From Cucumis sativus (lineage: Eukaryota > Streptophyta > Magnoliopsida > Cucurbitales > Cucurbitaceae), in contig NC_026657.2 of the NCBI RefSeq assembly GCF_000004075.3, forward strand, positions 29,606,408-29,670,407: DNA of 64,000 bases, written 5' to 3'. Numbering within the stretch: the stretch's first letter is position 1; each line of letters begins with the position of its first letter. Of the stretch, positions 1 to 9,900 are shown in pieces. A program made the translations under genes and the position numbers. The notes under the pieces were generated by a model that did no database searches, had not been told where the DNA came from, and worked only from the letters and a program-made list of their open reading frames with translations.

Positions 1-1827
1 ATCACTTCAATTATTAATCAATAATTTAAGAGTTGTTTCGAGGATTAATGATTAATAATACTCTTTTAATTTTTTCATAACATGCAAAATTATAAGTAAT
101 ATATGTAAACCATACGATTCACTCTATGGTAAGTTATGATTGACGGAAGAATCAAACCTCTAATTTTGAGATGAATAATATAAGTACTATTTTTCTTAAC
201 ATTTTAGATACTCATATTATAATAAGACATGAAGATGTTTTTTATTTATATACCAACATAGGCACATGCACCTTTTGGATTCGTTCTATGTCCATTTGGT
301 ACATTCTACAAGAAAACAATATATAGTTGAAATGGGAATAATCAAAATTTCCAAATGCAAAAACACAACATTTCAATATTGCTGAGGAAAAGGGGGGGAA
401 ACTGTAAGATGGGACCTAAGAACAGTTGAAATGTGTGAAAAAGTGTTAAGGTAAAGGGGGCAAAAAGAGGAAGAAAAATAGTTGATATCATGTTTTTCCT
501 TTTGGGTCCTTTCTTAGTGAAAAGAAAATGATGAAGAAGAAGATGAAAAGATGACAACTCATACAACCTTAAATTGTATCCTTAGAAATATCTTCTAATT
601 TTCTCACATGTCAACTTCTTTCACTCATGAATATATATTTTTGCCTTTATCTCTTAGAACAATTTCCACATGCTTTAGTTTATCCATGGCCCCATAATGG
701 TTCATGGGACACTCAATTCTTCTTTATCTTCAAAATGCTCAAAAGGGTTTGTGAAAAAATATTGGATTATTTCTGTCTATAACTGCAAATTGTGTAAACG
801 TTTTTCAAAGAGAGAAACTTAGAACTTTCACTAAGTGTTGAGGAACTTGCAAGTTTATGATTCCAAATGAATCAAAATCCTCCTTCCTATCATCTTAGAG
901 GTAAAGTGGTGTTAGATTTATATGTAACCACTTAACTTAGGATTGTAAAAAATTCTTCAAAACTAGAATGTCTCTCAATCTTCTTTATAGTTTTGGATAT
1001 ATACTTTCACATTTTCCTATCTTTTAGGATTTCAGTGTGCTATTATGAACAAGTAAAAGGACAAAATTCTTACTGTCGTCTATAGGAAACACCATATTCA
1101 TGCCTTCATGGTATGTTTCTCATTTTGATCAAATGATAAAGAGTCCCTACTCTCTTTTCTGCTTCGATCTCTGGTTTCTTTATCATTCATTATTCGAGAT
1201 TTCATTTGAATTATTACTTATAGAAACATCCTGCCAAAGAACTCGATACAGTTCCTCTCGAGTTCTTGTCTACACTATAAGTAGAATTGATGATACACGA
1301 GTAACGACAAGGCAGGAAAAGGGGTTGTGTCAGTCTTAATGAACAAGCCGCCACCCACAATCAAAACTGAATCAAATAGGTCTACTTTTTATGTCAAAGG
1401 TTGTAAAGGCAAATACTGATCATCATCATCATCATCATCATGTATTAATAAATATATTGCAGCATCTTTCTAAGAAACCTATATTTCAAATGGCTGAAAA
1501 AGAAATGGATTGAGAGAATAACATATCAATTCATTTATATTCATGACAAACAACATCAGCCAAAGAAGTTGACAATGAATACAGTAACTTAACATAGTAG
1601 TACTGACTGACAGGACTGAAGAGCCTTTACTCACACCAACTCCTAGCTATAAAAGCGACACCAGTACTACATCCAGAAGTCAAACTAGATAGTTCAAAGC
1701 TTTCGTCCTCCGCAACGTCTCTCCCTTATCATTTTTTTCCCGTATGGACATCGGTTGGTCATTGTTGCTGAGCCGAGAAGTATTAACCCAAGTCTTCACC
1801 ATTGGTTTAGATATTTCTTGAGTGAGA
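1..1827. other. Intergenic, no gene seen
   Basis: This stretch lies downstream of the MAKR gene and extends to the left edge. Open frames here are short, lack recognisable domains and show no splice-linked continuation. It holds a (CAT)n microsatellite at about 1418-1442 and AT-rich sequence. The part just left of 1828 is probably the 3' UTR of the MAKR gene. Nothing else can be supported. Confidence 0.6.
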
Positions 1828-2697
1828 TTATAGAAAATGAGATTGCTTACAGTGAGCTATAGCTCCTTCAATAGAACGCGCCATCTCCGAACTTGCGCTG
1901 TTGCATCTCTTGAGTATTTGTGGATCAAACATACCACTCGACGAGCTCAAAGAAAATGAAGAAGACGATGAAGAAGAAACAGAAGAAGATAGTGAAGATG
2001 GACAAGAAGGTTTAGTTGTAGAGAATGAGGTCCTCCTCTGGTTTCTAACTCTGTTTTTGTCAACTAATGTAGCTGTAAAATGGTCTTTTTTAAAGCTTAA
2101 TTCTTTTCTTTTTGGCCTATTTTCTGCTAATTTTGCACAAGATTCATCTGTACAGGCAGACTTATTGAAAAGGGACCAGATATATGCTCGTGAGGCCTTA
2201 AGTTTCTGAAATAAAGAGGACTGCTTATGCTGTCTCAGCTTTTGGTGGCCACCCATTTCAGTATTTATCCAATGCTCAACAGGTTTTAGCTCAAAACTGA
2301 ACCTGCAAGACTCGGCAGGCGAAAAATTAAAGGACTGATGCGGGGTGTAAATACTTGCATTAGCAGAGGAAGCAGAGGAGCTAGAGATGAAGGAGATTTG
2401 GAAGTTTTCTCCAAAGTGAGGTTCAGTTTCATGGTGAGCATTGGAGTTGTTTTGGATGAGCTTTTGAACCATTTGAATGCGAGGTGGGAGATGAAGGGGA
2501 AGAAGCTTTCCCTTGTAGAAAAGCTCATCAGCTGGGGAAATGGTGGTTTCTCTTTCAAGAGAGACCGCATTCATTTGAAACTCAAACTCTCTTGCTTGAG
2601 GCGGAGAGTTCAAAGAATAACAGAAATTGGAAGAGGAACTTATATCCATTTCTATGTAATCCTCTGTGTAAGTATATGAGAATTGTCCAATGGCCAT
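1828..2697 (-). CDS. Membrane-associated kinase regulator (MAKR3/4-like), 289 aa
   Basis: This intronless gene encodes a BKI1-related membrane-associated kinase regulator. Family members sit at the plasma membrane and modulate receptor-like kinases. I start it at the ATG at 2697 (MAIGQFSYTYTED...); the frame is open further but only through a TTG. Diagnostic blocks are the acidic N-terminal YIEMDIS segment, an REFEFQM motif near residue 38, the ADELFYKGKLLPLHLPPR block near residue 57, a basic serine-rich middle likely to bind membrane, and a long serine tract near the C-terminus. A TATA-like CTATAAATT lies about 80 bp upstream. Length fits MAKR3 and MAKR4, but I cannot separate these two paralogues by eye. 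In Arabidopsis MAKR3 and MAKR4 each lie close to an ABCG gene, as here at longer range. The MAKR assignment is strong; the exact receptor partner is unknown. Confidence 0.88.
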   Translation of the reverse strand: MAIGQFSYTYTEDYIEMDISSSSNFCYSLNSPPQAREFEFQMNAVSLERETTISPADELFYKGKLLPLHLPPRIQMVQKLIQNNSNAHHETEPHFGENFQISFISSSSASSANASIYTPHQSFNFSPAESCRFSFELKPVEHWINTEMGGHQKLRQHKQSSLFQKLKASRAYIWSLFNKSACTDESCAKLAENRPKRKELSFKKDHFTATLVDKNRVRNQRRTSFSTTKPSCPSSLSSSVSSSSSSSFSLSSSSGMFDPQILKRCNSASSEMARSIEGAIAHCKQSHFL

Positions 2698-2783
2698 CTC
2701 CACCTTCAACTTTTCTTTCTCTCTCTACTTAAACTTAATGAAGGTGTAGAGGAAGTGATACTCTTTGAGACGAAGAAGGTCAG

Positions 2784-2792
2784 AATTTATAG
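2784..2792 (-). promoter_or_regulatory. TATA box for the MAKR gene
   Basis: On the minus strand the sequence reads CTATAAATT, about 87-95 bp upstream of the chosen ATG. That spacing is normal for a plant TATA box followed by a short leader. It is a motif match only. Confidence 0.45.
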
Positions 2793-4120
2793 TAAAACCG
2801 TTCAATGTCTCAAAATACTAAAACCTTAGATATTTTGAATACTTCCAAGAAGAGAATTGTAACTGTCTATTTAACATGTGGCAGGAGGAAGAAATAGAGG
2901 ACCATTTAACATGAGTGTGGTCCTCCATCAAAGTCATTTTATATCACAAGTCTATGATTGAATTAAACGAACTATGTAAAGGGGAAAAAAAATTCAATGC
3001 AAAGTAGAATAGATAGTGTAAACTGCTGAACTATCTCATGAAGTCTTTCATATTTTTACTCTGAGCTTTGAAAGACTAGAGCAGTAACTGAAAGGTGACT
3101 CAATCAGATTGGAAAACTTTCACTACATCACTTGAACAAGATCTGTTTGTTCGATAGGTTGTATATATGTATCCATGAATTCAAAAGATTGGAAATTGAG
3201 AGAGTAGGCAATAAGAAAAATGTGAAAAAGAAATTCAGTAGACAAAACAGCGCCACCGGCCCTTGTGAGTGTTTCTTGGGTACTCTTTTTAAGAAATCAT
3301 GTCATAGTAGAGATGTTTCTCTCATTTTTGGTCTATTATCTACCACATTTTTTCATTCCCTTGGCATAAAATCAAGCTATAGAGCATTTTAAACAAAGAA
3401 AAAAATGTGCATGAGAAATAGAGGATTTAAAAACATTTCATTTTTGCATTCTGCTATGTGTAAATTATGAGAAATATGAGTCCCACTCAACCTTAAAAGG
3501 CAAAAGGACAAAAGTTAAACACTTTCCGGAAAAGATATCTTCAAAAAGGAAGAAAGAGAAGACTCTTCTAGAAAAATTCAAGCTAGTGATAAACACGTTC
3601 GAAGCAATCAGCAAAAGGCCTAGAAAGAGAAAAATAAAATAAAATATATAAAGAAATAAATAAAAAGAGGAAAAGATCCAAGGGAACACCAACTAATGAG
3701 CTCTCTTATTCAACCAACCACTCTTGTCTGTTACTTGAATGATAATAGAACACACTGCAAGAGAATCTCCCACAACTTCAGGATGTTGACAATGTTGTTG
3801 TTTTTCGCAGCCAATTCCAAAAGAAAGCAACAGCCCCCAATAGGCTTTTAAGACAGTGGTGGGAGAAAAGAGAGAGTTGATAGCGACTTTGAACTGCAAA
3901 ATGAGAATGCCTGTACTTTCATGGGAATTTCAGGATAGACTAAGGTATTCATACCAAGTAGATTGTTTCCATGTCTACTAAATTCTTTTTCTGAGCATTT
4001 GCTAACAAGTGGAAATTTTGGCATTCATTTCATTTAAATTGTATGAACCGTTTCTTCTGTACTGTTCTTTTGCCAGACATCTGATAACTGGCACTATGTC
4101 CACAAGGCTTACTTCCAACT

Positions 4121-4166
4121 GAAAGTTAGCCCAAATGTCTAAAGGAAGTTTCTTGTAGCCCCACAG
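4121..4166 (-). repeat. Short diverged repeat, copy 1 (KKLPLDIWA-like)
   Basis: By eye roughly four of five bases match the stretch at 6391-6437. Read on the minus strand, this copy gives RLWGYKKLPLDIWANF in a frame open on both sides for some distance. The matching amino-acid core in both copies suggests they descend from a coding exon, but I do not recognise the protein. Confidence 0.4.
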
Positions 4167-6390
4167 TCTGAGATGGCGGGCACTCGACTCTAGAGATCAT
4201 CTTCGAAAAAGTGTCAAAGCCGTGTTCTTGATGGCCCTTTGAAAAGCACACTTATTCTAGTTAACAGTACATTTATATATATGACCTTTTGACTGAGAAT
4301 ATCAATGTCTTAACCATTTAAGCTATGTTCAGGTTGGTTAGTCCCTTTAAAAAGGTACTATAACACCAGACAATCACTATATTCAACTTCAATGTAATAA
4401 GTTCTTGTTAGTTCCCTCACATATATATATATTAGTGAACCAAGTGATCTAAAAAATGGTTTGACGCCTATTTTGCGATAGGTTTTGTTAAGCTGTGACT
4501 TCTACAACGTAGTCTAGTTCTGTTTTGATCACCAAGTACATCTTCATCCTCTAGCCATAACAACCAAACCCTTTAACATCTTCAGTTATTTGGTGTTTTT
4601 GAAGTAAATTATTCTTACATTAAATTTACATGTTCATTTTCTAAAATGAAAACCTGTTCAAATGTGTCCTAATTTTTTGAAATAGACGGGTCAGGTCGTC
4701 CCATTTCTGAGCTTTTTAAAGTTCTGTCCCTAATTAGAAACTTTCCAACTTTTCTTGCTTTCTTTTTTAACAGAGAGATGAGTAAAGGACTGTTATATAT
4801 ATTACATCACATATGTCCATCGTTTGATCTTTCTTCATATTATAGGAAAGAAAAAGACTTCTTACATTATATTATATGGTTGTTCTCTTTCATTTATTAC
4901 CTCACCAATCTTTTCAAATCGGCCAAAGAAAAGATTGTTGACACATTTGGTTTTAACGTATTATAGATTTGCTTTTCCAATTTACCTTCTCAGCAATTAT
5001 GGACCTTAGAAACTCTCTTAACACACGTCTCCAAGCCATAGCCATAGGTTGTATCAACTTTTCTCAAAGTATAGCTGAGCCGCAAGGTTTTGAAGACTTG
5101 TTAGAATCACATTTTTAAAATGCTTTTGGAGCACATCATTTGAGATCCTCTACTTTTACAGAAATATAGCCTTCTCCGGTAGGCCAACTTTATTGTGTAA
5201 TATGACTTGTTTGGCATCTTTCATTCTTCTTTTTTCTTTTTCTTTTTCTATTTGTGTAAGTGCCTAGTTTAACTTGTGCGTATTCACTATTCTCAGACAA
5301 AAACTAAAACTAAAAACTACTTGATATTTGACAAATATAATTTATAAAGTATTAAATTTTAGGGAAGTCATCATGGATCTCATCGACAACCACTAGACTA
5401 ATCCAAGATGGCTAAATAAGAGGATTATTTGGATCCATTGGAAACAACTATTGTTCTCTCTAGTGAGCTAACTTGTTTGGTTTGAAAAGAATACGAGAAC
5501 AATTGTGAGTCGAAAAAGGTCGTAGAAGAATGCTTTAAAGTTTTGCATAAGAGATCATTTAATGAAAGCTTACTTTCTTATTATTCCTTTCTTCTGATTA
5601 CTAAAGGCAAGAGTTCTTCATTGAGGTTTCTTGTCGTATCGCCTTTTGGCCTACCTTTTTAGCCCTCCTGTGTATTATTTTAGGTGCCTTAACAAAAGTA
5701 GCTAATAAAGAAACAAAAGCAGTATGCCCAAAAATTGCTCAAACTTTTGCACTCTTGTTTAACTTCCCTCATATAAGGACTAAACCTTCAAACTCAATTT
5801 AACAGTCTTTCTTTTGCAAATCATATTTGTATGCTGAGGACTCAATCGTCACAACATTAAAAGTTGAAAGACTAAATTATTAAACGAAACGAAGAGGGCG
5901 AACATAACAAAAAGTGCAAGTTCAGACAAAGGAAACATACTTCAAAAGGGATATTTATGGTAGAGGTGAATGAAAAAAATGAGAACATAGATAGCTCTAC
6001 GTGGAAGTAAAGGCTACTTCAGATCTGTTTGGAAGATGAGAAAAAAGAAGAAGAAGAAGAAGAAAAATTATGCAATGGCTACCTCTGATGAATGAAAAGT
6101 TAATAGATACTGTTTGATAATCTCCAACTAGGCGAAGACATTGACAGTGCTGTGGATTTTCTCAGCAAGTTCCCGATAGAAATTACGTATTTCAAAACAG
6201 CGGAAGGAAAAGGTGGGAGGACATGGTTTAAGAGAGGATAAGGATGTATCAACACTTTGGAAGTTATGTAGTTTGTGTTAAGTGTATGATCTTATGGGTA
6301 AGTTTCAAAAAAACAGAGAGCAAGTAGCTGTGTCTTTCAGTGTTATTATTTTTCTCATTACTAGAACCATCCATAGACATGTCTGCAAAT

Positions 6391-6437
6391 GAAAAGCCAG
6401 CCCATATGTCTAAAGGAGGTTTCTTTAAGACCCACAC
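6391..6437 (-). repeat. Short diverged repeat, copy 2 (KKPPLDIWA-like)
   Basis: This is the partner of 4121-4166. On the minus strand it reads VWVLKKPPLDIWAGFSF. Conservation of the amino-acid core is better than that of the flanks. No complete gene can be built around it by eye. Confidence 0.4.
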
Positions 6438-6551
6438 TTGATTAAGATAGAGAGAGCTGCCATTTGGGGTGGTTTTAACTTGGTCCATATGTTGGGAGGT
6501 AAATTGACAGGGCATTAAATATGAAGTTGCTATGCAAGCAGGCACAAAGTG

Positions 6552-6566
6552 TTTTTTTTTTTTTTT

Positions 6567-6597
<31 letters not shown>

Positions 6598-6598
6598 G
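6552..6598. repeat. Compound homopolymer T25-G22
   Basis: A run of about 25 T is followed directly by about 22 G. The G run could form a G-quadruplex and is difficult to sequence, so its exact length should not be trusted. It lies about 400 bp past the PAH1 stop codon. Confidence 0.85.
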
Positions 6599-6992
6599 AG
6601 AAGATGGTAACATTTAGTTTTGTACCCAATTTTACTTTTTAGTATATAACAACATTTCATGTAACTAAAGAACCTCAAAGCATCACCAGCTAGAACAAAA
6701 GTTTAGGTTGATTATTCTGTAAATTAATGAATTAAGAGCATCTGAATGTAACAAAACCAAAAAGGAAGCAGAAGAAGACAAGACAAATTCAACAAACATC
6801 TTTACTTTTATTCCACAGGAACTTGCTTGATCCACCCAAATAGCTACAGCTTCAAACACTGCTCCAGTGGCTCTTTCTGTCAAAATTACTTGTGGAAGAA
6901 AACAGAGAAAATGTGAAGAATTTCAAATACTTCTATCTCGTGTGGAAGAAAAGGCCGCTTTGATCTTTTTTGTCAATATAAACCAGTCTTCT

Positions 6993-9900
6993 CTATTCAA
7001 TGTCAGGCAACGGTACTTTCCAAAAATTCCAAGCGTTATAGTCTTCCTGCAAGGATACAAAATGATTACAGCACTGTTAGTTGCTAACATAACAAAATCG
7101 GTCCGGACTCTCAAGCTGCTTGGTCATATCTTAAGGATTTTGCATTCATTTACCTGCTCAACCAGTGAGGTTGGCGGAAACATGTCGTTAACAAGTGTGT
7201 GCAAAGACGTGTAAGACTTCACATCGATTCGATGACTAATGGCCACTTCTCCCTGAAAACAGATGCAAAGTCAAATTGCTATTCAATAAAGTAAGGAGAA
7301 AAGGCTAATAAAAGATGGATAATTAGATACCTTGGGGTTGATTATAAATATCTTTCCTTTCGGAATCCCAACTTTTCGGTAACTGAGCTCATCTGTGTCT
7401 CTATTGCCAAACCCAGCATAAAATGGATTGTAGTCAGGAGGGAAAAGCTTCTTAATGTCCTACATTTCATCAGAAGAAAAATAAGAAAAATATCCCAATC
7501 ATCAAGATAATTATGAAGATCAGCTATTCAATTTTACATCTTTTTACCTCTAAACATGCAATCTTAAATTCATGCGGTGCTCTTCGTATCACTGTCATAG
7601 ATAAACAAAACCACAAGTCAATTATATCTGCAGATAAAGCAGCAAAAATCAACAATATGCTCAAGTGAAAAGACACAAAAAAAAATTCATGCTGAAGGAG
7701 GGGATGAAATGACCATGTTTGGTAGGCAGGAAATCAATATGCCTCAAAATATTTATCTATATGACTCTCCATGTTGACAATAAACTTCACAAGATTCTGT
7801 TACCTCGGTTAAATGGCCTTTTTGTAGAAATTGAAAGAAAGGTAACAGAATCGAGAAGAGATAAATGCAGAAAGAGTAAAGTGGTTGGAAAAGTATTGGA
7901 GGGATGGAGACTCTTGAATTTCTTGCTACTTTGGAGATAACTATTTTCATCTATTGAAGTGAGTAAAGTCTAGATCTATCAGTGTTATTGGAGCTTTGAA
8001 CAGTGAATGATGCAGAAAAGTCCCTATTCCCCACCACTGAGAGGAGTTCTTGGTAGAGCTACCAAACACTGTATGCTAAAAACTTGTCTTGTATCCAGTT
8101 ATCATCACATAATGATTGTGAAAGCTGATGAGATAAAGAAGTTTTTCACACACATGAAGAAATAGCAGTTGGGGCAATCTCGAAGGTTTTCTTAGATGAA
8201 CAGCAAGTAGAATTTAATCAAGAGAAGCCCCTATTTGTTTGAAAACTTGAGTATATGAGTCAAATGGTATCTCCTCGGGGATAGCATTCTATAATCTATC
8301 CTCAGCTTTTGCTTTGCTTTATCAACTGTCATATTCCTATTAACCATCTGGGTTGGTCTAGTGGTTGAAGGAGACATAGTTCCAATAGCTAACTAAGAGA
8401 TCATGGATTAGATTTATGGTGGCCACCAAGAAATTAATTTCCTACTAGTTTCTTTGGCACCCAAATGTTATAGGGTCAAGAGGGTCATCCCATGAGAGTG
8501 GAGGTGAGTGTAAGCGGGCTCAAACACTCATGCATATAAATAAAAAATTATCATATTCCTATAAAGGCTGCTGAAGAAGGATAGTTCCTACGAAATCAGT
8601 GCCTTCAAAGAAATAAAAGAGTATATGGTTCATGTCCTTGATTTAGCACTACCGGATTTCTCTGAAGTCCTTAACTATAGAACTGGATACTTAATGGAAG
8701 GCAAAGTACTTGTGCAGGAACAGAACAAATAGCTTATTTTAACCAAGCATTTTCATCTACATAGAAACGCAAAGTTATCTCAAAAGCCACTTACTGCCTG
8801 CTCAACAATGAACGGAGGTAGTAGCTGATGCAAAGAGAATGGATATTCAGTATCCAGTTCGGGACTTGATATTTCCTAAACTTTGACTCTACTGACAGAT
8901 AGACTTGGCTAAGGTTCTTTCAGAAACGTTAGCTACAAAGTTCAGTCTTCCAAAAGTATCAACAGCTGCAGCTGACGATTGTCCGATTATACTAATACTA
9001 ATACACTAAATGCCCCCACAGAAGGATTAACTCTTCGCATAGCCATATTGGGATACATGTACTGGAGGCTGCTTAAAGACAAGAAGTCTTGTCTTAATAC
9101 ATTAGGAATTTCAAGTTCTAACCTTCATTAAAACAAATGTTCCATAAAATTTTGTGTAAGAGATATCAACTTCTCTAAATAAAGAAGGGATTTCAAGTTC
9201 TTCCTTCACTAAAAACAAATGTTTCATGAAATGTTAGCATGTAAAAGATCTCACCTTCCCGAAATAAAGAAGGAAATAGTCCATCTGGTGAGATAACGAT
9301 CGGTCCATTTGGTAAAGCTTTTCCATCCTGCAGCGTAGCAGAGCTATTCATCAAATTCATACCTTCCTATAAGTTCATATGAAATCAATTTTGTTTTATA
9401 AATAAATAATTATAAATTAAGGAAAAAAACATCAATGCAAATAATCAAGCAGATAGAGAGATCATGATGAAACAAATCAAAATTTCCAGGTACTGGTCTG
9501 GCCTAGGTCAGGTCAATGTTTCAGTTGTTTCTGTTGTTTCTGTTAAAAGGAAGCAGTCACCAGCGATTTATATCAATGGAACCTGTTTTAGGTTGAGTAA
9601 GAAACTTCGGGTAAGATATGCCTGAACAATGGCCCGCGCACTGAGAAACAGCAGCTGATAACCGTTCTCCTGAGTAAAGTCCAATACACCACATCAGATA
9701 ATAGCTTCAGCAGAGTAAACCACAATATTGTATTCAAATGATGCAGGTCAAATACACGATTGATTAACACAAAAAATTCAACAATCTTAATCACTAACTA
9801 AGTTTTTTCACTAGGACTGATCTCAATTCGATAACGTAGCTGGCAATTCTATGACTGCTCGATTTAGTACACAGATAATGGATTAATCATTAAAACCAGT

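Larger units (their letters stand above)
2800..6950. other. Spacer between MAKR and PAH1, with possible gene debris
   Basis: About 4 kb without a gene I can name. It contains two related stretches (4121-4166 and 6391-6437) that on the minus strand read as K-K-x-P-L-D-I-W-A. A 68-codon minus-strand frame at about 3693-3899, preceded by an AG acceptor-like site, looks like a possible exon but has no recognised domain. There is also a T25-G22 compound homopolymer at 6552-6598. This could be decayed gene sequence or an unrecognised noncoding transcript. Confidence 0.4.

Noticed and set aside
6264-6678. Frames with long proline and lysine runs
   Set aside because: These are translations of the T25-G22 homopolymer. 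Only the KKPPLDIWA part is kept, as a separate weak note.
8341-8400. A tRNA gene in the PAH1 intron
   Set aside because: A/B boxes are tRNA-like but there is no cloverleaf and the element is bounded by a target duplication, so it is a SINE.
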